Shown piece by piece: positions 10,947 through 22,500 of a stretch of 64,000 bases of DNA. The notes beneath the pieces are model-generated. The model was not told where the DNA came from, searched no databases, and worked only from the letters and a program-made list of their open reading frames with translations. Position 1 is the stretch's first letter, and every line of letters begins with the position of its first letter. The translations under genes were made by a program, and so were the position numbers. Source of the DNA: Macrophomina tecta (lineage: Eukaryota > Ascomycota > Dothideomycetes > Botryosphaeriales > Botryosphaeriaceae); NCBI GenBank assembly GCA_024180945.1, contig JAKSGN010000038.1, forward strand, positions 3,038,001 to 3,102,000, written 5' to 3'.

Positions 10947-12155
10947 CTACAGGGGCAAGTCATCCGGCACCCCAGTCACTCCGATGCCAAAGTCCTCCCT
11001 CCCCCCGGGTCTCAAGTACCTGCCTGTGAATCCCTCCCACCTAGCCGACCCCCAGGCGCCCAGGCCCACCGTCGGGCTGTAGGAGCTGAAGTGCGCCGTG
11101 CTCAACCACCGCGAGCCCCCGCCGCCCCTCGCCGCCGGCACCGTGATCCCACCGCCCCTCCGGTCCACCACCACCGTGCCCGGCGCCAGGCGACGAGGGT
11201 CCTGGCGCCGGGAGCGGCGGCGCGGCGACGTGGAGGGGCCCTGCGCAGTCTCGGAGCGAGTGGGCCGGTTGTCCTGGCGCGAGGGCGTTGCGTTCCTTGT
11301 AGCGGGACGTCGCGGCGCGGCAGTGCGGCGCACGGGAGGCGCACGTGCAGCACCGGGCCGGGCTGTGGATGCTGGAGGGTCCGTCGTGGCGGGAGGGGCC
11401 ACGGTTGCTGCTGCCATTGTTGTTGTTGCTGCTGCTACGGCGGCGGCAGCGGCAGCGGCTGCTGCTGCTCGGGTGGCAGCTCGCGTCTGCCTACCCCTGG
11501 AAGGGGCAGGCGCCGGCTCCGTCGTGGTGTTAGTGGTATTGGCGGGCTGAGATGGTTCGGCAGCGGCGGCGGCGGCGGCGGCAGCAGCAGCGGCACGGGT
11601 GGCGGCTCGGGTCTGTCTGGCTCGCTTAGGAGCGGGCGCAGGTGCAGACGCATCATTAGTGGTTGTTGTTGTTTCAGCGGCGCCACGCTTGCGCTTGCGG
11701 CCGCCAGCGGCCGAAGCAGAAGACGAGGAAGAAACGGCGGCGGCATTGGGAGCAGCAGCAGGAGCAGGAGTGGGAGCAGCAGCGCCAGTGCCAGGGGGGT
11801 TAGCGGCTTGGAGGGCGGCGTGCCGGGCAGGTGTGTCTGTATGATTAGTCAGTTGACGTACATAATGACACAGTAAGTTGAATGAAGCGTTGATCAAGAG
11901 AGATTGAATTGATGCTTATAGTAAGTGAAGGGGTGGTAGACTTGTGATGCAGTAAATTGAGGTGGAAGTATATAGGACAAGTCACTTACCCTTTGACAAG
12001 GTGCGCGCGTAGCGGACTTGGATGCTTCCCTTGGTCCTGCCGGGGAAGCTCCTAGCAATCTCCGCCCAGGATTGGTTGCTGTGTTCCTTCAGAGCAATGA
12101 TGCGGGCGTCATCGGCGACCGACAAAGGAGTGCTGGTGGTGTTGCGAGGAACCAT
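10947..12155 (-). CDS. SANT/Myb-like DNA-binding protein with duplicated RQTRAATR-polyalanine modules
   Basis: Exons on the minus strand are 12155-11990 and 11836-10947, giving 351 residues; the 153-bp intron has donor GTAAGT, branch GACTAAT and acceptor CAG. Residues about 12-55 read DDARIIALKEHSNQSWAEIA then RSFPGRTKGSIQVRYARTL, a three-helix SANT/Myb-like pattern with the SW-IA and PGR-x(4)-IQVRY signatures, suggesting chromatin or DNA binding. After it come a basic stretch (GGRKRKRG), then two copies of a module R-x-RQTRAATR followed by 10-12 alanines. The remainder is rich in Arg, Pro and Thr, and the last 75 residues include a Gly/Trp/Tyr-rich segment (VVDRRGGG, SRWLSTAHFSSYSP). No named orthologue comes to mind. 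The polyalanine is encoded by GCN repeats that may vary in length. Confidence 0.8.
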
Positions 12156-12999
12156 GGTGACGACTTGTTATTGTGGATGGTCTGATAATGTGGTCACTGT
12201 GTGTTGGCTGGCAGTAGGGAGCACGGAGCGAGTCGCTCGATGCTGGATGCAAGAAAAGTGGTCAAGGACAGTCGAGTTAGATGATTTGGAGTTCAAAGTT
12301 TGGAAGATGATCGGCATGGTGGAGCAGTTAAATACTCTACAGAGGAAGTAAGCAGCAGTTGAATCGCTATTGTACCTTTTCACCCTTTGTGAGTTAGTAA
12401 GCTATTGTTGTTTGCCCATACAACCTCCGTTGCGAAGTGAAGCGAAGTGAAAGTCAAGCCGCAGAACTGCCTCCCCTTATTGCGTCTGGGCTCGACAGCA
12501 GGACGATATGCTCATGATGGCATTATTAAGCTGAGCCCGCTGCATTTCAGGCTCAGGTACCTCTTGAGAAACCGTAAGCTATACTAAGAAACTATTGAAG
12601 GTGCTTTAGCATGCTGCAAAGAGTTGAAGCGCCCATTCGGATGTAGACTTGAGCAGAATGTCCAATGAAGGTATTAACGCCTCTTTTTTCTTGCCTGAGC
12701 TACTTTTAACAGCGCTGGCCAGATGTTGTAACCGGGGAGTATTGAACACTGCGCCAGAATTTATAGGCATCGTGGAGCACTGCAGCCCACATAGCTACAC
12801 CAGCCGCTTCCAGTTAGTTCAGCTGTAAGCTAAGACACAAAGCCAATTATGAGTTCTTTTAGTCGTGAATGTATGGGATTGAGATGCGAGTATCTTCTTC
12901 TCTGCAACGCTTCCCTCAGGTCCACGGTAAATTCTACACTGTAGTGGTACAATATATATCAAAGCAGGGAGCCACCTTTCTTCGTGCAGCTAGCGCCAT
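12156..12999. other. Intergenic region, no gene seen
   Basis: Promoter of the SANT-like gene (leftward) and the 3' flank of COQ7 share this 844-bp region. Short frames such as 12022-12351 (+) overlap the SANT exon antisense and show no family features. Confidence 0.6.
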
Positions 13000-13832
13000 T
13001 CAAACTCTCTCGGTAACCCAGATAGCAGCTCTACATCCTCCGCGAATGACGTTTGTAAGGAGCTCGTACGGCCTTGCCTCCTTGGCGTCGTTCTCCACCG
13101 CGTGGTCCAGATGCTCCAGCTCCTCGTCGCGAATGCGCCGCAGGTCCTGCAGCAGGACCTGTAGATCTGGGCTGAGCTGTTCCCCCTTGTCTTTCAACGT
13201 CTTTTCCCACTCGAGCAATTTGGCAACCTGCTCATTGTAATGCGAGCCGATCTCCGTCTCGACGGCCTCAGTACAAGCCATTGCCGCTTCCCGCCCCATA
13301 ACCCCGGTTCCCCAACCCAAAACTGTAGCGGCGGCTTTCCATACTGGGTACATGACGGTGGGCCGAATGCGATGTTTTGCGATAAGGTGGTTAAATTTGT
13401 GGAAGTGTCCCTCTTCCTGCTCGAGCATGTGCTTCATCAATGGCCGCAGTTTTGGATGCGCCTTGACAATAGGCGGGGTCTGCGAGAGATAGATGAGGAC
13501 AGCGGCGAGCTCGCCTGCTTGGTTTACACGCAGCTGCGGTGGTGGTCAGCCCGACCGGCTGTTTCAAAGAGCGCGGCGAAACAACGTACAGCGCTGTCTA
13601 GGAAGCCTTTCTGCTCCTCACTCAGCGGGGTGCGCGGGCTACCGGGGGAGCGCGAGGGTGATAGTATAGCTTTGCTATCGGCCGGGTCGACCGCGGCGGC
13701 AGCCGAAGATGCGCATCGTCTTTCTCCTCTGGATCGTATGACTGCCGACGCAAAACATCTGGAGGCTGAAAAAAGTTGCGGACGCAGTGTACGGGCGGCG
13801 AGGGCGACGCGCGGGGGGAATATGGCGGACAT
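13000..13832 (-). CDS. COQ7: 5-demethoxyubiquinone hydroxylase, mitochondrial (Coq7)
   Basis: Exons on the minus strand are 13832-13590 and 13533-13000, giving 258 residues; the 56-bp intron runs from GTACGT to CGCAG. Coq7 hydroxylates demethoxyubiquinone in the penultimate step of ubiquinone synthesis, on the matrix face of the inner mitochondrial membrane. The N-terminus (MSAIFPPRVALAARTLRPQ, rich in Arg and Ala) looks like a mitochondrial presequence. The splice joins FLDSA to LRVNQAGELAAVLIY. The carboxylate-bridged di-iron ligand motifs are visible: E in NQAGE, EEGH at about residue 120, E in the ACTEAVE region, and EELEHLDHA near the C-terminus. The length fits fungal Coq7 proteins. It is divergent from RTF1, and the two starts are 563 bp apart. 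Confidence 0.93.
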
Positions 13833-14395
13833 GGTGAAACTATGATACAGCTGGATGAGAAGGAAACGGATTGCAGAAGAGAGCGTGGAGGCAGCGATGT
13901 CGAGGCGGGACACACATCTTTGACATCACCTGGAAAGAGGAATGCTCTGGGCGCGACGCGGCCGACATCGCGCCGCCGATCGACCGTGGCGCTGACGCAG
14001 GGATCAGGCCGCAAAGTCGTTGCCGCGCGTGGCTTGAGCGCGGCGGTTGAAGTGCGAGGCCCAAGTTTGGCGGTGCTCCGCGACCACGACTCTCCCTCCT
14101 CGCCCTTTCTCGACCCTCTGCCCGTTGCCTCTGAGCGCCCGCCATCCGCTCAAGCCCCGCCTCCATCGCCGACTCCATCACCAAAGCCCCCGCCCAGTCC
14201 TCGCTTTCCCTCGAATCGCGCCGGGCTCCGTCGTGTCGCGCCCCGCCAGCGTCACGCCGCCCGCCTCCACTCCTCCTGAGCTCTAAAGGAGTTGTTCTCG
14301 CGCCACAGCCTGACCGACGAGCTTTTCATCTCCGAAAAAGGCCCCAATCATCAGTCCATCATCAGAAACCTCGCTCCGGCCATCTCACCGACACC
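13833..14395. promoter_or_regulatory. Divergent COQ7/RTF1 promoter region
   Basis: This 563-bp region separates the start codons of COQ7 (-) and RTF1 (+) and must contain both promoters. It is GC-rich with pyrimidine-rich stretches on the RTF1 side (about 14080-14220). No TATA box is evident. Open frames on both strands here look like composition artefacts. Confidence 0.55.
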
Positions 14396-16116
14396 ATGTC
14401 TGACGACGGACTCGATCTCGACGCCGAGCTGCTCGCCCTCGCCGGTGACGAGGTGGGCAGTGACCAGGAACATGATGATGCCAGACACAGCCCTCAGATG
14501 AGCCGCTCACCTTCTCCACGCTCCTCACCCCAGCCTTCGGACCGTCACAGCTCACCCGAGCCCTCTCCACCGCGTCGCAAGGTGAAGTCGCGCAAGGCTG
14601 GCGGTCGCCGCAGGAAGGATGACTCGGAGGAAGAGGGTGAAGCGTAAGTTGTGACTGGTTCTTGCGTTTGCAATTCACATGCGCGTCACTCGCGACCTTA
14701 CGCTGACTCCCTCCAGCTCGTCCGCGCCCGGCTCGCCCGACTCACTTGGCTCTGGCGCCATGGAAGAGTCTGATTCCGATGCCGCTATGAGAGACGTCGA
14801 CGAGGACAGCAACCCCTACCCCATCGAAGGCAAATTCATCTCGTGGGAGGACAAGTCGCGGATCATGAACCTGTCGGAAGTCGAGCGCGAGTCCATACTC
14901 GCTGAGCGTGCGGCCGAAATTGAACGCCGGAATCAGGATCTCAAACTCAAGAGCTTGATGCAGTCGAAGAAATCATCGGAGAAGAAGCGCACGGCATCGG
15001 CAGCTGAACTGGACGACGGTGGCCGGAAGTCTACTTCGTCCAGGAAGGCAGCACTTGAGGCCTATACTCGTGACAGGCAGCGCAAGATGGACCAGCGTAG
15101 TCGTCGTGATCACGGCAGCCGTTCTCGGTCTGCTTCCAGCGAAAGGATGCAATCCGATATCGACGCGGAAGGTGAGAGTGACGTCGAATACGCGGATTAT
15201 CCCTCGAAATCGCCGGCAAAGGACGAGCCTCCGCCCGAGCTCAAGGACTTCGAGCGTGTGAGAGTTGGAAGGAGCAATTTTGCAAAGGTTTGCTTCTATC
15301 CAGGTTTCGAGCACTACCTCATTGGATGTTTCGCCCGCGTCAGCATCGGCCTCGACAAGAACACGGGTCAAGGAGTCTACCGGATGTGCCAGATCAAGGG
15401 CTTCACCGAGGGTGCGCCATATACGATGCAGGGTTCTAATAACAAGCCGGTTAAGACGGACATCTACGTGCTCGTGGCGCATGGCAAGGCTGAGAAAGAA
15501 TGGCCCTTTGTCATGTGCTCCGACTCGAAATTCACTGAGGTAAGCATCTTTTTCACATAATTGGAATCTCTCCAGCTGACAGTCCATACAGTCGGAGTTC
15601 AACAGATGGAAGTCAGTGTGCGAGAGCGAGGGTGTCAAGATCCCGACCAGGTCCAAACTGAACAGCCGTCTTGAGAGCATCCATGCGTTACTCGACCGCC
15701 GCTGGTCTGAAGAGGAGATTGCCGACAAACTCAGGCGCCAGAACAAGTATGCACTGGAGAAGGCCAAGGCACCAGCCAGCCCGGGCATCAAGCACGATAA
15801 GCTCTCCGCGCTTAACCGCAGCATTCGCGCCACCAACGCCGGACAGGTCCGCCAAGCCCTCCTCGCTGAACGCGCCGCCAAGCACGCTGCAGCTGAGAAA
15901 GCTAGGCTGCGTAGGGCAGAGGAAGAGGCAAAGAGGAAGGCTGCCGAGGAGGCAAAGGCGGATGCTCTATTCGACGGCAGCGACATTAGCAGAACCGGAA
16001 CTCCCCAACCAAAGAAGCCTAAGGCGGAGAGGAAGGGCATTCCAACGTTCACGAAGAAGGCTATGGATGATGAGCTAATCGGATCTATGGACTTGGGCAT
16101 CGATATCGAGATCTGA
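14396..16116 (+). CDS. RTF1: Paf1-complex subunit Rtf1 (Plus3 domain)
   Basis: Exons are 14396-14643, 14717-15539 and 15592-16116, giving 531 residues; both introns have canonical GTAAG donors. Rtf1 couples RNA polymerase II elongation to histone H2B ubiquitylation and binds phosphorylated Spt5. The N-terminal third is acidic and Ser/Pro-rich with a KVKSRKAGGRRRK basic patch. Residues about 130-165 contain SWEDKSRIMNLSEVEREs and ILAERAAEI, matching the histone-modification-domain region. Residues about 255-385 form the Plus3 domain: ELKDFERVRVGRSNFAKVCF, then FARVSIG, YRMCQIKGF and KEWPFVMCSDSKFTE. A C-terminal Ala/Glu/Lys helix with KHAAAEKARLRRAEEE follows, ending in DIEI. The architecture and length agree with fungal Rtf1. 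Confidence 0.92.
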
Positions 16117-17172
16117 AATTGGTCTCATCTGGTTGTGCTTTTTGTTGTCCGGAATTCGGCATGTATAAGCGATGGGATGGCGACTGACACCTGGGTCCCT
16201 TGGCGTTATTGGCGTGATTTGGGAAAATGCGGCATTGACCGCGAGGTCCGAGAGGATGAGGAACGGGCGATGGAATGTCTGCAGTCTGTTGCTTGGAGAC
16301 TGATTGGGCGATTCTGGCAAAGAAGCAGGACAATGGGCTTGTTATCGTCTGTTCACTATTGCTTCAACTATCTCCTTGATGGGGCTTGCTTAGAAGAAAG
16401 AGAGTTGTTGCTCACGATAACGGCAGCAGCTGATTGAATGGGTATACTCTACTGTTAGAACTATGGCGGCGTCCGAATCAAAATCCGCCGAATATTTTGA
16501 AGGCAACTTCAAACAATCTTCCACTTCAAGAAGGTGACCACGTGCTACAATCCGTTCAACATATGTCCTCATCGAACCAAAGAGGCATCTCTGGCCTGTA
16601 CCGAATCTTGTTAAAACAAGGCGGTGTGAACGAACATCCTTTAGCTCTTGGGATCTGGGTCTGTAAGGCCGTGCCATGATGTCATAGTTTAGACAGACTG
16701 TAATGTTATGATAGTAAAAGGATATGGCGAGTTTGAGAATCAAAACAGCACCCGGAGACTCCGATTGCTGCATAACTCACTGTATAAGGCCAATTCCCCG
16801 TGGTGTTCATTCAACCGGATATGGCTCCTCGTCGTCGCGCTTGGGATGTTTTGAATCCAGGTTCCGATGCTCTCAGACCACTACATCCGCAGCTGTTCTC
16901 TCACAATCATGCACGGATCCATTGACCTGTTTCACTTCCACGGATTGAAACCCAGTACAGTTGCCTCTCCGACTTTTAACAGACGTTGGGATTTTGGGTC
17001 GAACATAACACTAAACAGCTTCCGGCATTTTCTTGCCAGCTGTTTTGTGATCAAGAGTCTGCTTGATGTTTAACCTTGCTGCTTTTGTCATATAATAATC
17101 AATCGAAATCTCAGATTAACGCCAGGCACGTTGAACACCGTACTCGAGGGGCCCTTCTTTGACTCCGCCGTA
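16117..17172. other. AT-richer intergenic region, no gene seen
   Basis: About 1 kb between RTF1 and a HET-domain relic. Frames such as 16390-16773 (-) and 16434-16679 (+) show no domain or compositional sign of coding. The RTF1 3' UTR should lie at its left end. Confidence 0.6.
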
Positions 17173-18290
17173 TTAGCTGTAGAGTTTCTGGCATTGCAGA
17201 TGGCCTAGCGTTGGGATTCTCTGGGCGGTGTACATAGGCGTCATAGTGCTCACTATCGAGGCATGAGTGGAATTCAGAAGACAGCGGCTCTGCCCTAGTA
17301 GGGAAGATTGCCAAACCAAGCTGTAGCGCAAGCATTCTAAGTTGGCTACAGAAGCCCTGTTTACGAAACGCAGATGGTATATATATCCGATAGGTGAACC
17401 ATGCTCTTCAGTATTGTAGCAGTATATACGCAAAACACCGGTCATCCCCCCCTTTTCTTGGGCGGCAATCACACATATCCAATTATGAAGTACCTCAACT
17501 TCGGGCTTCAGCGCCACAAGCCTTACCAACCTCCACACGCGTCCCTTCACCGGCAACCCAGTTCTCCCCGCCGTCGTCACGAACAGCGTCGAGCGTGTCT
17601 CCGCCGACCTACCCCATGCGGCAGCCGTCCCACCCGCCACGGGCTGAGTTGTCCAAATTCCCCGCCACCACCTCCGCAGCCCCGTTCAGGACGACCGGCG
17701 TGGCGATATTATCGTTTTATCTAGCCAAGTGAACCGCTACCTCGTCCGCCCCCTCTTCCTACGACATCCCCCATCACGCGCTCTACCCTCCGCGACGGCC
17801 CGCGCCTCGCCCCGCGCATCCCCTTCGCCGGATCGACGCGCACGCAGCAGCAGCACAGGCGGGTTTTTTTTGGGGGGTGATTGCAGTAGCCATGGCCATC
17901 GGCGCCGTGCTTGGTGCGATTGATGCCGAGCAGCGGCAGGTGCGGGCCCGCGTCGGACACGGAGTGAGCGACGAGGAGGAACAGACGTGCCGCAGGCACG
18001 CCGCGCGCATGTCCGTACACGGCGGCCGTCTTCTCGAAACCCAGCGGCCAGTCCTCCGGGCCTTCTTGCATGGGGCAGAGGCCGTCAACCTGGAGATATC
18101 GCAATCCGAGCTCTTGCGCCACACGCGCGGCGTCCCCGAGCGTCTGCGGGAGGAGCGCCACCGCAACACCGGCGCGCAGCGGCGGCAGTGTGGCGCGCGT
18201 GTGGTTATGTAGTTCCTCAATGAACCCCCCAGCAATGGGCTGAGCGCCGTATAACGCCCTGTCTCGCCTCCCTTCCTCTCTCTTAGCGCA
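17173..18290 (-). pseudogene. Decayed HET-domain (heterokaryon incompatibility) gene
   Basis: The minus-strand frame at 18290-17721 encodes LLPQTLGDAARVAQELGLRY then LQVDGLCPMQEGPEDW and EKTAAVYGHA. This tracks the HET core (LP-x-TF-x-DAI, LG-x-RYLWIDSLCIIQD, YS-A), but the diagnostic Trp of LWID is Gln and the CIIQD stretch is CPMQE. Downstream, in a different frame (about 17640-17510), RSTLFVTTAGRTGL resembles the C-terminal FF-T-x-G-x-GL-G strand of the same family. No single frame connects the parts, no good start codon or intron rescues it, and the expected Trp/Gly-rich HET C-terminal sequence is missing. HET proteins trigger cell death when unlike hyphae fuse. I call this a degraded copy; a heavily diverged gene with introns is less likely. 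Confidence 0.6.
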
Positions 18291-19173
18291 ACGGTTCCGT
18301 CTCCTTTCCCCTTCTTTTTTAGTATCATAACGGTACGCTGCGCCGGTCGCAGGGTGAAGTGTTCGAGTGCTCATAACAATGCTCAAGCCTCATACGATAT
18401 TTGAGAAGAAAAGAGAGAGAGAGAGAGGGAGAGAGAGAGAGAGAGGAAAGGCCAACCCCGGGTCTTAAGTCACGATGCAAAAAGAGATCGAGCTCTACAG
18501 TCGCCCGCCGTTGGGCCTTATTTCGCCTGCCCGCTTGTCGGTAGTTCACTGGTGCAGACGAAGATAAATTTAGAAAAGCAAAGGAAAGGAAAGCGCAGCT
18601 GCAAAAGTAATCAAATGCAAGTCGAAATTAAAAAACCGTTGGATATCTTTCTTTCCCTTGGAGCAGTAATCCACCCACCGCTTTCCCGGTCCGCAGTAAT
18701 TAAAAAGAAAAGAAGAGAGAAGCCACCGCACCGTTACGTGTTGAGTGTAATGTAGTGAAGTGAACCCGTCCGACCATCCCGTTCCATCCCGTTGCAACCT
18801 CATCTACCCGTTTCCCAGAATGCTTTTTGCCGTGTAATGCTGGACGAATTAAACAGGACCCGTACAATGAGGTCGAAAAAAAGGACCATCCCACCCTATT
18901 TTCGTGCAATGAGTTAAGGAAAAAAAAAAAAAAAAAAAAGAAAAGAGTTAAAGTGAATCGCTGATCATCCCATAGTCGGAAAATGCTGTTGTACATGATG
19001 CCGAATTAAAAACAAACAAGGTCGCCGCCCGTTTCCGTAATTCAAATAAAAAGCAGACCGCCACCGTGTAAGGCCGTTACGATGGCGTTAGCTCGATGCT
19101 CACCCTCTCCCGCCACGAGTGGGTGGGAAAGGGAGAAATTAAAAGCCGCAAAAGAGTACGCCGTTGGCCACGA
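18291..19173. other. Low-complexity intergenic region
   Basis: This contains a GA dinucleotide repeat at 18411-18446, a 20-nt A run at 18920-18939 and several purine-rich patches. No gene is visible; it probably includes the 3' flank of the PNUTS-like gene at its right end. Confidence 0.6.
18411..18446. repeat. GA dinucleotide microsatellite
   Basis: Nearly pure GA repeat with a single GGG interruption, in intergenic DNA. Confidence 0.9.
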
Positions 19174-19426
19174 TCAATAGTCATCGGCCTCGCCAGTACC
19201 GATACCGCCGTTCGCGTCTCTGTCCATGTATTTCGGCTTCTTCTTCTTGTGCTTCTTCCTCTTCTTGCCACCACCTGCACCCTGGGGCACCGCGATCATG
19301 CTCTTCGGGGCAGTGGGAGCGGTTGGAGGAGGGGTTGCAGGAGAAGTGATGGAGGCATTGGTATCAGAGGGAGGAGAGGAAGAGTGAACAGGACCTGTAG
19401 AGAAATCCCGTGTCAAAAGTAGCTGT
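19174..19426 (-). other. Possible alternative 3'-terminal exon of the PNUTS-like gene
   Basis: This minus-strand frame ends in a Lys-rich segment KKRKKHKKKKPKYMDRD followed by a Gly/Asp tail and a stop at 19174. It is not needed by the main gene model, which stops at 19513. However, splicing from a GTGATG donor just inside the last codons (19516) to the AAAG acceptor at 19427 keeps the frame exactly, and would add about 83 residues after the zinc finger. The putative acceptor is preceded by a T-run on the minus strand (19462-19442). The weak donor makes this uncertain. Confidence 0.35.
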
Positions 19427-19512
19427 CTTTAAAAAGCAACGAAAAAAAAAAAAAAAAAAAAAGAGGAGAAAGAGAAAGATGAAAGCTTACTCCTCGCGAA
19501 AGGGGAGGGACA

Positions 19513-22500
19513 TCACTCATGCAAAAACGTACACTTGTCTCCCTTCATGCACTTTCCCTCCTTCCAGAATCTGCATGGGACCACAAACTGCGGCGGTTGG
19601 TAGTCCGGGTTCTGGTGCTTGTTCTTCCACTTCTTGCGGCGGGACCGGTCCCAGCCGCTGCCATGGTCGTCGGGTGCGCGCTGCCGCTTGCTGCGCTCAC
19701 CATGGAAGAGTTCTTCCTGCGAAGGCAAGGGCTGTTGCGCGTGTTGCTGCTGCGATTGCTGAGTCGTGAGAGGCATGCCAAAGGCTGGAACGGGAGGGGG
19801 GGCTACGCCACCACCGATATTCTGCATGATGGCTGCAAGATCGAAGGCGGGAGTAGCGCTCGGGGCCATGTTCATGTTGGCAAATGGAGCAGGCGTTGGC
19901 TGGGCAGGAGCCGGCTGAGTCTGAGGCTGTTGGGGTTGTTGTCCGGTCAGGTTGCCGAGGCTCGCGAGAATTGCCTGGATGTCGGGTTGAGATGGCGCGG
20001 GCGCCTGAGCTTGTGGCTGCGTCACTTGCGGGACTTGAGGCGCCTGCTGTGGCATGAACATGGAAAAGGTCTTTTCTAGGTCGTTCGACGTCGGTGCGGG
20101 CTGCGCGGGTTGTAGGGGTTGTGGAGGTGCCTGCTGCTGTTGAGGCTGTGCCTGACTGAGGATGGACATGATGCGGCTCAAATCGGGCATTGGCAGCTCG
20201 ACGGGTGCCGGTTGTGGTGCAGGAGGAGCGAAATGGGCAGCGCGTTGTGTGTATGGCGAGTCCTCGGGAGGCTTGCCGAGTTCCGTGGGTGGGCTGGCAT
20301 CGGGCTGAGGCTGCTGCTCCTCTGCAACTGGCTCGCGCGGGCAGGGCGGAATGTCTCCGGGTGAGGTGTAGAACACAAGGAGCGTGTTGGCTTCGTGCTG
20401 TTCCTGGACATCCTTCTCTGGTGATTCGACCTTGAGAACACCCCCGCCATATGGCTCGTAATTGCGATTCCGTTCGTCTTCCGGTACCCTGCTGAAGTCG
20501 ACCATGGATGGCATCCGCCATGGCCGAAGATCCTCCTCGCTGGGTCGGTCGTCGTCGTCATCTAGATCCATCTGATCTTTGTGCTGCTTGAACATGCGGC
20601 CTTCGCCACCGACATCAGCTACGTCGCGAACCATGCTTGCGTCGTGGCCAATTTCTTCGTTAGGATCATGAGTAAAGAGGCGAACAGACTCCAGCAGGCC
20701 CTTATCTCCGGTGCTGTCGTCGGCCCACTTTACTCTTAGCTTGCGGCGCTCCTCCTTGCGAAGACGCTTCGCCTTCTCCTCTTCCGTCTCTGGAGGCCGG
20801 TTCTCTTCAGGTTTTGCAGCGGGCTGCTGCTCTTTTGGCTTGGTCAAGTTAGCCATGGTCTCCGCGAATGAGAACCGCGGCGCAGTTGGAGCGGGAGTGG
20901 TTGGCTTCTTCGCCGCCGCGGTAGCTCCCGTGCTAGGCTTCTGGGTATTTGCACTGGATCTCTTCGACGCCGACTGGAGACCAGCAAACATGTTGGGCTT
21001 TGCCACCATTTTAGGCTTGGTAGCCGCAGATGCTGCACCGTTGGCGGGATTGGAAGTGCTCGTGACTCCAGGCTTCTTCAATCCGGATGCAGCCGTCTTA
21101 GGGGCAGCAGTTGCGGTTGCCGACGGCGTGACCGATGAAGTGGTCTTCTTGATGGGTTGTTGCGCGGACCCATCTCCAGGCCGAGGGCGCTTGACACCCG
21201 CTACCGTGGGCGGCTGGGGACGAGCACCGGGAGTAAGCTTGTTGTCCTTGGCTTCAGGATCCTTCTTGACCTCTGGCTTTTTCTCCGCCGTACCGTTAGC
21301 CGCAGCAGAACCGGTCTTTTTCGAGTTTGCTTCGGCGCGCTTCAGGATCTGCTCAGCCATCGGCTTGGTGCGCTCGTCTCCATTCTTGACGTAGCGCTTG
21401 AGAGCGAGGTTGAGCTTCGTCCGCTCCATGTTCTCCACGGTGATGTTCTCGCTCCGAGAGAGCAACTAAGTCTCAAGTCAATTGCGGGCTTCATTATATC
21501 GAGTTCGAGATTTATTACCTCGATGATGGTCTTAGAGAAAGAGTCGTTGTATTCATTCTCTCTAATACGGTCTGCCAAAAACTGGTATGCGACGAAAAGG
21601 AGGGAGGCATTGCCTCCAAGTCTGTGACAGACGGGTCAGTTTGGGCACCGTTAATCACGAGACCGCAAGCGGTCGCAGTGGTGGATGATATTGATGTTTC
21701 ATGTAACTGTGATGGTGAGGTATTCCAACTCCCCGCCCGGGGTGGATTGTGTGCATTGATCACGACATGCATGAAGCACGTGATTCAGCCCAGGATCGGC
21801 CGATCACGGACAAGGCTGTCAATCACGGCAACGCCAGGGGCGCATTTGCAGCCTTTGGCCTTTGTCCTTTGTCCACCCCCCGCGTCATGTGACCCGGCAG
21901 GTCAGATTTGCCCTTTGGCCAAATACTGCATAGCGGCCGACAAAAGCAGGGCATGATCCTTGCAGCCAGGGCAAACATCCGAAAAAACAAATTCAAACAG
22001 CGTCGGGACAGTCGAGACAGGGCGGAAAGGGGGTTGGTGGGAAGACTTACACTCGGATCACGTCGGGGTGGCCATGTTCAATCGCACACTTCATGGCCAT
22101 CTCCATCAGGGCACGCTGGTCCTTGACCCTGCCCTTGAGTAGCTCTACGTCTCTCGACTTCTTCTCCTGCGCCGCCTTGAAGGCTGCAGAATCCTCCTTC
22201 CATCGGTTGCGGATGGCCTGGATGATGTCCCAGAAGTCCTTTAATGCTGCTCTAATTTCATCAGCAGTGACGGGCAGATTACGTGGCCGCCAAGTAGCCT
22301 TAATCGTGTCGTATCTCATCGCAGGAATGGCATCAACAGGGCGAGAAGCAGGTAAAGGCGAAGGCTCCGGCGTTTCATCGTCCGAAGACTCATAATCAGA
22401 ATCATCCTCCGAAGATTCCGTGTCACTGGATGAATCAGAAACATCTTCCTTGGTACTTGACGGAGATCCGAGAGAAACGGGCCTGAAGCGTGCAATCTTT

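Noticed and set aside
13240..14279. Plus-strand frames across COQ7 and the divergent promoter
   Set aside because: They are antisense to the COQ7 exons or Arg/Pro-rich composition artefacts in the promoter region.
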